Origin: Gemmatimonadaceae bacterium
GTDB taxonomy: Bacteria > Gemmatimonadota > Gemmatimonadetes > Gemmatimonadales > Gemmatimonadaceae
NCBI GenBank assembly: GCA_013361935.1
Contig: JABFXC010000039.1
Span: forward strand, 1-53,838
Length of the DNA stretch: 53,838 nucleotides
Direction of reading: 5' to 3'
Below are positions 44,616 through 52,186 of the stretch, piece by piece. A program made the position numbers and the translations under genes. Numbering within the stretch: position 1 is the stretch's first letter; each line of letters opens with the position of its first letter. The notes beneath the pieces were generated by a model, which worked only from the letters and a program-made list of their open reading frames with translations, searched no databases and was not told where the DNA came from.

Positions 44616-44704
44616 TAACAGGGAGCCGTGGAGTTAGGGGAGGTGCTTTCCTGTGAGCCCTTGCTCCTGAGAACGCCTCCCCCGGCCTCCCCGGCTCCCT
44701 GTTA
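44616..44704. repeat. Dispersed intergenic hairpin, copy 2
   Basis: TAACAGGGAGCCG (44616-44628) pairs with CGGCTCCCTGTTA (44692-44704) over 13 bp, and one mismatch lets the stem continue through GGAG/CTCC. The left arm shares CAGGGAGCCGTGGAG with the copy at 5908, and the right arm repeats the CTCCCCCGG...CGGCTCCCTGTT layout. It fills the gap between two convergent genes, ending 15 nt before the stop of the aminotransferase gene. Confidence 0.75.
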
Positions 44705-44718
44705 CATACAGCTGCGAG

Positions 44719-45825
44719 CTACTTCGTGAGCGCGACCAGCGCCTCTTCGCACGCGTCGAGGCAGAGCGCGAGCCGGTCCGGCGTGTGGTCGCCCATGTGG
44801 CCGATGCGGAAGGTCGTCTCGCGGAGCTTGCCGTAGCCCGAGCCGATGACGAAGCCGCGCTCGCGCACGGCCGCGGCCATCTGCGGGCCGGTGACGCCCG
44901 GGGGAAGGGTCACCGCGCTCACCGTCAGCGAGCGCTCGCCGTCCGGCGAGAGCACGCGCAGCGGCAGCCCGGTGCGGCGCGCCGCGTCGTCCACCCACTT
45001 CCACGTCTGCTCGGCCATCGCCCGGTGGCGCGCCCAGCGGGCCTCCATCCCCTCGGCGGCGATCCGCTCGAGCTGGACGTCGAGCGCGTAGAAGAGCGGG
45101 ATCACCGGAGTGTTCGGCGTCTGGTTCTTCGCCGCGTAGCTCTCGAACTCGACGAGGTCGAAGTAGAGCCCGCGTCCCTTCGCCGCGCCCGCGGTCTGCA
45201 TGTACTCCGCGGACGCGACGCCTAACGCGAGGCCGGGGGGCAGGGCGAGCGCCTTCTGCGACCCGGTGAGCGCGAAGTCCATCTCCCACTCGTCGAAGAA
45301 CAGGGGGACCCCGGCGACGCCGGTGACGCTGTCTACCAGGCAGAGCGCGCCCGAGTCGCGGCAGACGCGCGTCGCCGCGCGGACGTCGCTGAGCGCGCCG
45401 GTGGAGGTCTCCGAGTGCACGAGCGTCACCGCGGCGTAGCGCTTCTGCTTCACGCGGCGGCGCAGCTCGTCGGGATCCACGGCGCGGCCGAGCGGGACCT
45501 CGAGGACGTCGGTATCGCGCTCGCACGAGCGGGCGATGTGCGCGAAGCGCTCGGAGAACGCGCCGTTCACGACGGCGAGCACCGGGCCCGCCGGCGCGCA
45601 GCGGACCGACGCCTCCATCAGCCCGGTCGCCGAGGAGCTGCTGATGAGGATGGGCCGTGCCGTGCGGAAGACGTCGCGCATCCCCCGCTGCAACCGGGCG
45701 AAGAGCGCCTCGAAGTCCTTGCCGCGATGCGCGATCATCGGCCGCGTCATCGCCTGGAGCACCGTCGGGTGCACCTCGGTGGGGCCGGGAAGGAAGAAGG
45801 TGCCGAAGGGCTGGCCGCTGCTCAT
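44719..45825 (-). CDS. Class V aminotransferase, possible phosphoserine aminotransferase
   Basis: 368 residues, PLP fold-type I class V, closest to the alanine-glyoxylate/serine-pyruvate group: FFLPGPTEVHPTVLQAM, SSSATGLMEASVR (cofactor phosphate loop), LCLVDSVTGVAGV with the PLP-pyridine Asp, and TGSQKALALPPGL with the Schiff-base lysine. Lying in an operon with serA and a serB-like phosphatase, it could make phosphoserine from phosphohydroxypyruvate in place of SerC. That is inference from context; a serine-glyoxylate role is the alternative. ATG 45825 overlaps the upstream phosphatase stop. TTA leucine in CGTTAGGC (reverse of 45220-45227). Confidence 0.85.
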   Translation of the reverse strand: MSSGQPFGTFFLPGPTEVHPTVLQAMTRPMIAHRGKDFEALFARLQRGMRDVFRTARPILISSSSATGLMEASVRCAPAGPVLAVVNGAFSERFAHIARSCERDTDVLEVPLGRAVDPDELRRRVKQKRYAAVTLVHSETSTGALSDVRAATRVCRDSGALCLVDSVTGVAGVPLFFDEWEMDFALTGSQKALALPPGLALGVASAEYMQTAGAAKGRGLYFDLVEFESYAAKNQTPNTPVIPLFYALDVQLERIAAEGMEARWARHRAMAEQTWKWVDDAARRTGLPLRVLSPDGERSLTVSAVTLPPGVTGPQMAAAVRERGFVIGSGYGKLRETTFRIGHMGDHTPDRLALCLDACEEALVALTK

Positions 45826-46478
45826 GCGAGAACCACCTGCTCGAGTTGGGCGAACGATTCGAGGACGAAGTCCGCCTGCTGCACCACCGGCTCGCGGCGG
45901 ACGAAGCCGGTGTACGCGGCGAAGGCGTCGACGACGGGACGCATCGCCACGTCGGTCGCGCCGTCGCCGACGGCGAGCACCGGGGCGCCGAGCGCGAGCG
46001 CGCGCACCACCTCCGCCTTGCCGCGCTGTGTCGCGAGGGGCGAGCTCCGCTCGAAGCCCTCGTACTCCCCATGCGCCTCGAAGTACACCGAGACCGCGCG
46101 CAGCGCACCCCCGTCCACGCCGAGCGCGAGGGCGAGCGGGACGATCGCCTCACGAATCCCGCCGCTGACGATCGCGATCGCCACGCCGGCCTCGCGCAGA
46201 CGCGCGACCACCTCGCGCGCGCCGGGCGCCATCGCTTCCACGTAGCGTTTGGCGAGCGCGCCGATCTCGCGATGCGTCGGTCGGATCATCGACAGGCGCT
46301 TGCCGTAGATCTCGTCGAGGGAGATCTCGCCGCGCATCGCCATGTCCGTGAGCTCGGCGATCTTCGCCGCCGCCTCCGGGCCGCGCTGCGCGGCGAGCCA
46401 GTCGATCCCCTCGACGCCGGCGAGCGTCGAGTCGACGTCGAGCACCACGCTCGCGAACTTCGCCCGCGCGGTGCTCAC
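45822..46478 (-). CDS. serB: HAD-family phosphoserine phosphatase
   Basis: 218 residues from GTG 46478. HAD motifs: VVLDVDSTLAG (nucleophile D14, acid D16), AIVSGGIR (motif II), RGKAEVV lysine, VGDGATDVAM (motif IV). The DVDST form with a GIDWLAA cap is that of phosphoserine phosphatases, and the protein has no N-terminal ACT domain. It should hydrolyse phosphoserine to serine, the last step of the phosphorylated pathway. It overlaps the genes on both sides by 4 nt, and this tight coupling with serA and an aminotransferase supports the assignment. Confidence 0.85.
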   Translation of the reverse strand: MSTARAKFASVVLDVDSTLAGVEGIDWLAAQRGPEAAAKIAELTDMAMRGEISLDEIYGKRLSMIRPTHREIGALAKRYVEAMAPGAREVVARLREAGVAIAIVSGGIREAIVPLALALGVDGGALRAVSVYFEAHGEYEGFERSSPLATQRGKAEVVRALALGAPVLAVGDGATDVAMRPVVDAFAAYTGFVRREPVVQQADFVLESFAQLEQVVLA

Positions 46479-47836
46479 AGCACGTTCCCTGGCGCGAGGA
46501 TTCCCTTGGGGTCGAGATCGTTCTTCATCGCTCTCATGGCCGACCGCTGCAGCTCGGAGAGCTGCAAGGGCAGCCATTTCTTCTTCAGCTTTCCGATCCC
46601 GTGCTCGGCCGCGACGGTGCCGCCCATCGCGATCACCGAGCGGAGCGTCTCCTCGACCACGCGCTCGATGCGGACGACGGCGTCCGCGTCCTCGGCGATG
46701 AAGTTCTGGTGCGGATGACCGTTCCCGGCGTGACCGTAGATCACCGCCTGCTCGATCCCCGCGCGGCCGGCGAGCTCGCGCGCCACCGCGATCGCCTCGT
46801 GCAGCCGGCGAAAGGGAACCGCCCAGTCGGTGGAGACCTTGCGTCCCCCGTACGGACGGCGCCGCGCACCGCGCTCGTTCATCGTCGCCGGAACGGCGTG
46901 CCGCGCCTCGCGCGCCTCGCGCAGCGCCGCCTCTCCCTCGAGCACGCGCAGGTCGTCGGTGACCGCACCGCACGATTCGGCGAGGGCGAGCCATTCGTCG
47001 AGGGGTACATCGCCACGGCCCGCGTCCTCCGCGTAGACGAGCGAAGCGGTGCCCGGCGCGCAGAGTCGGTCGCCGTGTGCGCCCGCGGCGACGACCAGCG
47101 CGAGCGTGTCGAAGTATTCCAGGCAGCGCGGCGCGAGCGAAGACTCGCGCGCGGCGACGACGAACCGCAGCGCGTCCCGCTCGCTCGCGAAGGGCACGGC
47201 GAGCCCGACGACGCGCTCCGGCAACGGGAGCAACGCGAGCTCGGCGCGCGTCACGACGCCCAGCGTCCCCTCGCTGCCGACGAACCAGTCGATCGGATCG
47301 TGGACGAGCGCGTAGCCGACGGTGTTCTTCTCCAGCGGGTTGCGGCGCAGCTCGATGGTCTCGCCCGACGCGAGCACCACGGTCAGCGCACGCACGTGCG
47401 CGCGCGTCGCGCCGTAGCGAAGGGTGCGCGCGCCCGACGCGTTGCAGGCGATCGCGCCGCCGATGGTGCACGACTCCTCGCTCGTCGGGTCGGGGGCGAA
47501 GAGCAGTCCCTCGGCGGCCGCCGCGCGCTTGACGTCGGCGACGAGCGCGCCCGCCTCTACGCGCACCGTGCGCGCGCGCGGATCGAGGTCGAGCACGCGG
47601 TCCATCGATCGCAGCGAGAGCAGCACGCCGTGGTCGGCGATCGACGCGGCGGTGGTGCTCGTCTGCCCGCCGGCGGGAGTGAGCGCGGTGCCGCTCGCCG
47701 CGCACTCGCGGACGATGTCGGCGGTCTCCTCGTGCGTCGCCGGACGCGCGACGGCGTCGGGCACCATCCGCAGCCCCGACGCGTCCTGCGCGAACCCTTC
47801 GCGGAGCGCGGGATCGCGCGCGAGCGCGCGCGTCAC
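46475..47836 (-). CDS. FAD-linked 2-hydroxyacid dehydrogenase (D-2-hydroxyglutarate/glycolate/D-lactate type)
   Basis: 453 residues from GTG 47836 (GTGA overlap with the serA stop). PCMH-type FAD domain (about 35-215): TPAGGQTSTTAAS, GGAIACNASGARTLRYG, WFVGSEGTLGVVTRAEL. The C-terminal FAD-oxidase domain has the metal-site motif YGHAGNGHPHQNF and EHGIGKLKKKWL. Family members oxidise D-lactate, glycolate or D-2-hydroxyglutarate. Because it sits between serA and serB, D-2-hydroxyglutarate is the most interesting candidate, since SerA enzymes can make it from 2-oxoglutarate. The exact substrate is not shown by sequence alone. Confidence 0.85.
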   Translation of the reverse strand: MTRALARDPALREGFAQDASGLRMVPDAVARPATHEETADIVRECAASGTALTPAGGQTSTTAASIADHGVLLSLRSMDRVLDLDPRARTVRVEAGALVADVKRAAAAEGLLFAPDPTSEESCTIGGAIACNASGARTLRYGATRAHVRALTVVLASGETIELRRNPLEKNTVGYALVHDPIDWFVGSEGTLGVVTRAELALLPLPERVVGLAVPFASERDALRFVVAARESSLAPRCLEYFDTLALVVAAGAHGDRLCAPGTASLVYAEDAGRGDVPLDEWLALAESCGAVTDDLRVLEGEAALREAREARHAVPATMNERGARRRPYGGRKVSTDWAVPFRRLHEAIAVARELAGRAGIEQAVIYGHAGNGHPHQNFIAEDADAVVRIERVVEETLRSVIAMGGTVAAEHGIGKLKKKWLPLQLSELQRSAMRAMKNDLDPKGILAPGNVL

Positions 47837-49452
47837 GTCGCGACGCTGGCCCCGAAGCGGACGATGGTCGCCGTCAGCACGTCGGGGATCTCGAGCAGCT
47901 TCCTGCAGATCTCCGTGCTGACCGGCGGATCGACGGTGATCGCCGCGAGCGCCTCGCCCCCCTGCGCCAGGCGTGCCTGGTGGTACTCGGCGATGTTCAC
48001 CTTCGCCGCGCCGAGGACCGTGCCGACGTGGCCGATGACGCCGGGGACGTCGTGGTTGGTGAGCACGATCAGCACCTCGCGCGGCGCGACGTCGACGTGA
48101 AAGCCGCCGATGCGCGTGAGGCGCCATGCCGCGGCGTGCGGCGCGACGCCGGCCACCGCGAGCTCCTGCATCCCCGCCGCCAGCGAGACCTCGACGCCCG
48201 AGGGATGCGCGAGCTGCGAGCTCTCCGTCACCGCGATCTCGATCCCGCGCGACGCGGCGAGCGACCGCGCGCTGATCATGTTCAGCCGCGCCGACTCGAG
48301 CACGCCCTCGAGCGCACCGACCGCGGCGGCCGAGGCGAGCACCTCGCCGGCGCCGGCGAGGTCGGGGCCGTAGCGCACCGTCAGGCGCTGCACCGCGCGC
48401 ACGCCCTGCCCGGCGAGGATCGCCCGCGCGATGGTGGCCGCGCGCTGCGCGACGACGATCGCCGAGCGCAGCTCGCTCCAGTCGCGCCCCTCGGAGTTGG
48501 CGACGTTGAGGGAGCGCGAGAGCTCTCCGCTGAGCAGCGCGTCGCGCACCGCGCGGCACGCTTCCACCGCGACGTTGTGCTGCGCCTCGGCGGTCGACGC
48601 GCCGATGTGCGGGGTGAGGATGACGTTCGGCCGTCCGCGAAACGGGTGGTCGCCGGTGAGCGGCTCCTTCACGTACACGTCGAGCACCGCGCCGGCGAGC
48701 TTCCCGGAGTCGAGCGCCGCGGCGAGCGCGTCGTCGGCGACGATGCCCCCGCGGGCGAGGTTGCAGACGATCGCTCCGCTCGGGAGGCGCCCGATCTCCG
48801 ATCGGCCGATCATTCCCGTCGTCTCCTCGGTGAGCGGCACGTGCACGGTGAGGATGTCCGCCTCGCCGAGCAGCGCCTCGAGGGATGGGGCGCGCCGGAC
48901 GCGCAGCGACTGGAAGCGCGTATCGGGGATGTAGGGATCGAAGGCGACGACGTTCATCCCGAACGCGTGCGCGCGCGTCGCGACCTCGCCGCCGATCCGC
49001 CCGAGCCCGACGATGCCGAGCGTTCGTCCCTTGAGCTCGGCGCCGAGGAGCTGCGCGCGGTCCCACCGCCCCGCGTGCATCGACTCGTTCGCGCGCGGGA
49101 TGTGCCGGAAGAGCGAGATCAGCGATCCGAAGAACAGCTCGGCGACCGCGATGGTGTTGCCCGCGGGCGCATTGATGACCGCGACGCCGAGCTCCGTCGC
49201 GACGTCGAGCGCGATGTTATCGACGCCGACGCCGGCGCGCCCGACAACCTTGAGCCGCGTCGCGCGCCGCAGCAGCTCCTCGGAGACGCGCGTCGCCGAC
49301 CGCCCGACGATCGCGTCGTAGTCGCCGATGCGCGCGTACAGCTCCTCCTTGGGGAGCGTCGGCACCTCGTCGACCTGGAGGCGTGGCTCGCTCGCGAGCA
49401 GGGCAACGCCATCGGCGTCGATGTCATCGGTGACGAGAACGCGGTAGGCCAT
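47833..49452 (-). CDS. serA: D-3-phosphoglycerate dehydrogenase
   Basis: 539 residues, the long (type 1) form. Substrate and NAD domains occupy 1-315: GIVGLGRIGG dinucleotide loop, catalytic Arg in NLARGGIV, Glu in VKEPL, His in TPHIGAST. An allosteric substrate-binding domain follows, and a C-terminal ACT domain (VLTNHDVPGVIGHVGTVLG) should sense serine. It oxidises 3-phosphoglycerate to phosphohydroxypyruvate, the first step of serine synthesis. First gene of the four-gene minus-strand operon; ATG 49452 begins MAYRVLV. The upstream 367 bp carries a large palindromic element rather than an obvious promoter. Confidence 0.95.
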   Translation of the reverse strand: MAYRVLVTDDIDADGVALLASEPRLQVDEVPTLPKEELYARIGDYDAIVGRSATRVSEELLRRATRLKVVGRAGVGVDNIALDVATELGVAVINAPAGNTIAVAELFFGSLISLFRHIPRANESMHAGRWDRAQLLGAELKGRTLGIVGLGRIGGEVATRAHAFGMNVVAFDPYIPDTRFQSLRVRRAPSLEALLGEADILTVHVPLTEETTGMIGRSEIGRLPSGAIVCNLARGGIVADDALAAALDSGKLAGAVLDVYVKEPLTGDHPFRGRPNVILTPHIGASTAEAQHNVAVEACRAVRDALLSGELSRSLNVANSEGRDWSELRSAIVVAQRAATIARAILAGQGVRAVQRLTVRYGPDLAGAGEVLASAAAVGALEGVLESARLNMISARSLAASRGIEIAVTESSQLAHPSGVEVSLAAGMQELAVAGVAPHAAAWRLTRIGGFHVDVAPREVLIVLTNHDVPGVIGHVGTVLGAAKVNIAEYHQARLAQGGEALAAITVDPPVSTEICRKLLEIPDVLTATIVRFGASVAT

Positions 49453-49517
49453 GATTCAAAGCTCGCCGGTCAACGGGAGCGCACGCAACTGGGTGAGGGG
49501 TCGGGATCGGTGAAGGG

Positions 49518-49763
49518 GCGGGGCGGGAGAGGGGTTCCGTTGGAACCGGCGGGGCGGAGGGCGGAATACCGCGGCGCGGAGGGCGGAAGTTTCGAAAGTA
49601 CCTATTACGGACTGTGGCCGACGCGCGGCGCCTTTGGCGCCGCAGTCGGCCACCTTCCGAACAGGTAGCTTCTCGCACCGGCAATCCCGCTCTGTTTCTT
49701 TCCGCCCCGCAGTATTCCGCCCCCCGCCCTGCTCTTTCAAACGGAACCCCTCTCCCGCCCCGC
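49518..49763. repeat. Large palindromic element upstream of serA with central hairpin
   Basis: The 367-bp gap between serA and the CoA-binding gene holds a nested palindrome. The outer arms at 49518-49541 and 49740-49763 are a perfect 24-bp inverted repeat beginning GCGGGGCGGGAGAGG. Inside are words of the type GGCGGAATACC and their inverse GTATTCCGCC. At the centre 49614-49653 forms a compact hairpin: GTGGCCGAC/GTCGGCCAC outside, GCGGCGCC/GGCGCCGC inside, loop TTT. Further GCCCCGC words continue to 49808. I see no gene here. Confidence 0.75.
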
Positions 49764-49819
49764 GGTATCCCGCCCCGCGCTCCGCCCCTTCAGGTGTACC
49801 CGCCCCGCATTTTCACCGC

Positions 49820-50266
49820 CTAACGCCCCACTCGCCTCAACTCGACGAGCAGACACTTGTCCTGCACCACGTCTATCCCCGCCGCCGTGAGCCGCGACGC
49901 GAAGGTGTCGTCCCGTATCCCCAGCTGCAGCCACACCGAGCGTGGCCGCTTGGCGAGGATGTCGTCGAGATGCGGCAGCAGGTCCTTCGGGCGGCGGAAG
50001 ACGTTGACCATGTCGATCGCGCCCGGGATCTCGACGAGCTTGCGGTACACCGGCGCGCCGAGGATCTCGGTGACGTCGGGATAGTAGACCGGCACCGGCA
50101 CGATCTCGTAGCCCGCGCGCTGCGCGTACTCGGGGACGTAGTACGCGGGCTGCATCGTCTCGGCGATCTTGATGCCGAGCACCGCGACGCGATGCGTGCG
50201 CTCGAGGAGCGCGCCGATGTCCTCGTCGCGCTCGAGGATACGGCCCGGGGATGTCGTGGTCGTCAT
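49820..50266 (-). CDS. CoA-binding domain protein
   Basis: 148 residues of a single CoA-binding Rossmann-like domain (YccU type): THRVAVLGIKIAETMQPAYYV, GYEIVPVPVYYPDV (where VNP is usual), VNVFRRPKDLLPHLDDIL and VWLQLGIRDD, ending with a conserved Cys in VVQDKCLLVE. Members bind CoA or nucleotides, role unknown. The variant of the VNP motif may change the ligand. The TAG stop lies within CGTTAGGC on the minus strand (49818-49825). Divergent from the dehydrogenase at 50411. Confidence 0.85.
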   Translation of the reverse strand: MTTTTSPGRILERDEDIGALLERTHRVAVLGIKIAETMQPAYYVPEYAQRAGYEIVPVPVYYPDVTEILGAPVYRKLVEIPGAIDMVNVFRRPKDLLPHLDDILAKRPRSVWLQLGIRDDTFASRLTAAGIDVVQDKCLLVELRRVGR

Positions 50267-50410
50267 GCCGTCAGGCGCATGCGAGGATCGGGCCGGGCGG
50301 CGATGGAGCGGCGCGGCTCGGGTGACAGGAGCGTCGCGCGCCAGTTAGCTTTCCCCTCACCGCCGGCACCGGAGGGAGGCGCCGGCCGAACTTCACGGAG
50401 ACGTCACGTC

Positions 50411-51553
50411 ATGCGGATGCTTGTCCTCGGGGCCGGGCTGCAGGGCTCGGCCTGCGCGTACGACCTGTTGCAGAATCCGGAGGTGAAGGAAGTCCGGCTC
50501 GCCGATCTCAGGATCGATCACCTCGCGCCCTTCCTCGCCTCGTACTCCGGCAAGCGGCTGATCCCGACGCACGTCGACGTGCGCGACCGCGACGCGGTGC
50601 GCGCCGTGATGCGCGAGAGCGATGCGGTGATGAGCGCCATCCCGTACTACTTCAACTACGACCTCGCGGCCATCGCCGCCGAGGTCGGCGTCCATTTCTG
50701 CGACCTCGGCGGCAATACCGAGATCGTCTTCAAGCAGAAGGAGCTCGACGCGCAGGCGAAGAAGAAGAACGTCACCATCGTCCCCGATTGCGGGCTCGCG
50801 CCCGGGATGGTGAACATCCTCGCGCAGTACGGCATCGACCAGCTCGACGAGACGAAGGCCGTCCGCATCTACGTCGGGGGGCTGCCGCAGAATCCCGAGC
50901 CGCCGCTCAACTACCAGATCGTCTACTCGATCGAGGGAGTGCTCGACTACTACACGACGCTGTCGTGGGTCGTGCGCGACGGGAAACCCACGCAGGTGAA
51001 GGCGCTCTCCGAGCGCGTGCCCGTGAAGTTCCCGGCACCCGTCGGAGAGCTCGAGGCGTTCCACACCGCGGGCGGGCTGTCGACGATGGCCTGGCGCTAC
51101 GAGGGAAAGATCCCGACGATGGAGTACAAGACGCTCCGCTATCCGGGACACGCCGCGATCATGGAGTCGATCCGCGAGCTCGGCCTCCTCGAGCTCGAGC
51201 CGGTGGACGTGAAGGGGATGAAAGTCGTTCCGCGCGACGCCTTCATCGCCGCCGTCGGCCCGCGGCTCACCAAGCCGGAAGGGAAGGATCTCGTTGCGCT
51301 CCGCGTCACCGTGGAGGGAAAGAAGGCGGGCAAGCCGAAGACGATCGCCTTCGATCTCGTCGACCGTTATGACGAGAAGCACGGGATCAGCGCGATGATG
51401 CGCACCACGGGCTACTCGCTCTCGATCACCGGCCAGATGCAGGCGCGCGGCGAGGTGACGCCCGCGGGCGTCCACACGCCCGACGAGTGCATCCCGGCGC
51501 GGAAGTACATCGACGAGCTGAAGAAGCGCGGGATCGACATCCGGGAATCCTGA
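50411..51553 (+). CDS. Saccharopine dehydrogenase-like oxidoreductase
   Basis: 380 residues from ATG 50411, with a GGAG about 13 nt upstream. N-terminal Rossmann fold MLVLGAGLQGSACAYDLL, acidic residue after the second strand (LADLRID), SAIPYYFNYDLAAIAAEVGVH, and CDLGGNTEIV followed by VPDCGLAPGM, the pattern of saccharopine-dehydrogenase-family proteins. Members act in lysine metabolism or reduce Schiff bases such as carboxyspermidine. The substrate here is not known. A Lys-rich C-terminal part without membrane segments argues for a soluble enzyme. Confidence 0.88.
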   Translation: MRMLVLGAGLQGSACAYDLLQNPEVKEVRLADLRIDHLAPFLASYSGKRLIPTHVDVRDRDAVRAVMRESDAVMSAIPYYFNYDLAAIAAEVGVHFCDLGGNTEIVFKQKELDAQAKKKNVTIVPDCGLAPGMVNILAQYGIDQLDETKAVRIYVGGLPQNPEPPLNYQIVYSIEGVLDYYTTLSWVVRDGKPTQVKALSERVPVKFPAPVGELEAFHTAGGLSTMAWRYEGKIPTMEYKTLRYPGHAAIMESIRELGLLELEPVDVKGMKVVPRDAFIAAVGPRLTKPEGKDLVALRVTVEGKKAGKPKTIAFDLVDRYDEKHGISAMMRTTGYSLSITGQMQARGEVTPAGVHTPDECIPARKYIDELKKRGIDIRES

Positions 51554-51648
51554 ACGGCAGGGGTCGGGGGTCAGGGGCCAGGCGGAAGGAACTGCGTTGA
51601 CGGCAATCCGCCGCCGTTCCTGACACCGGCCCGTGACCCCCGTTTTCC
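51552..51648. repeat. GGGGTCAGGGGCCAGG hairpin, copy 1
   Basis: After the saccharopine-like gene, CGGGGGTCA (51566-51574) pairs with TGACCCCCG (51633-51641). GGGGCC/GGCCC and GGAAC/GTTCC runs pair inside, and GGCGGA words lie near the loop. The core GGGGTCAGGGGCCAGG is shared, in inverse, with the element after the next gene (52187-52287). GCCTAACG follows immediately at 51649. Confidence 0.65.
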
Positions 51649-51656
51649 GCCTAACG
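51649..51656 (+). repeat. GCCTAACG octamer upstream of a lipoprotein gene
   Basis: Exact copy of the window-wide octamer in an intergenic position, touching the hairpin element before it and 66 nt before the lipoprotein ATG. Confidence 0.5.
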
Positions 51657-51721
51657 TGACGCGCGGGCCGGTGGCGGGGTTCGTCAGGAGTGAATCATCC
51701 ACCTCCTTCACCGACGATCCC

Positions 51722-52186
51722 ATGTCCCGCCGCTTCCCGCGTCTCCGCGTCGGTGCGATCGCCCGCGCCGCCCTTCCGCTGCTCGTCGCGCTCGCCATGG
51801 CCGGCTGTGGCGACGACGACCCCGTCGCCCCGCCGAGCCCGGCCGGCACCTACTCGGCGACGACCTTCACCGCTACCGATGGGGGCACGACGACCAATGT
51901 GCTCGCCGCGGGCGGATCGATCACCCTCGTCCTCACCCCGCAGGGCACGACAAGCGGGCACCTGTACGTCCCCGCATCGGTGACCGGCGACGTGGATCTG
52001 GACGACGATCTCACGGGGACCTGGTCGCAGAGCGGGAGCACTGTCCAGCTCAGCCACCCGGCGGACACCTTCCTCCGCGACATGCCGCTGACCATGCAGA
52101 ACGGAAAGCTCGTCGGCGACCGCACCTTCGGCACACTCCGGGTGCAGCTCACGCTCAGCCCGGGGATGGTCGCGCTGACGCGCTGA
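51722..52186 (+). CDS. Small lipoprotein of unknown function
   Basis: 154 residues from ATG 51722 (an in-frame start at 51656 would bury the signal). The signal peptide ends in a lipobox, LAMAGC, followed by an Asp/Pro-rich spacer (GDDDPVAPPSP) and a beta-rich domain (SATTFTATDGG, SITLVLTPQGTTSGHLYVP, then TGTWSQSGSTVQLSH) that looks like a small lipocalin-like or calycin barrel. The Asp after Cys+1 (CGDDD) does not clearly fix inner- or outer-membrane sorting. No partner is obvious; palindromic repeats of one family flank the gene on both sides. Confidence 0.75.
   Translation: MSRRFPRLRVGAIARAALPLLVALAMAGCGDDDPVAPPSPAGTYSATTFTATDGGTTTNVLAAGGSITLVLTPQGTTSGHLYVPASVTGDVDLDDDLTGTWSQSGSTVQLSHPADTFLRDMPLTMQNGKLVGDRTFGTLRVQLTLSPGMVALTR

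Noticed and set aside
5908..44704. Insertion sequence bounded by the two CAGGGAGCCGTGGAG hairpins
   Set aside because: The two copies enclose 38 kb of ordinary chromosomal genes including gyrA, and there is no transposase; they are better seen as two separate dispersed hairpins.
49634..50410. N-terminal extension of the saccharopine-like gene
   Set aside because: The frame is open through the palindrome and opposite the CoA-binding gene, but the Rossmann motif begins right after ATG 50411 as in the family.
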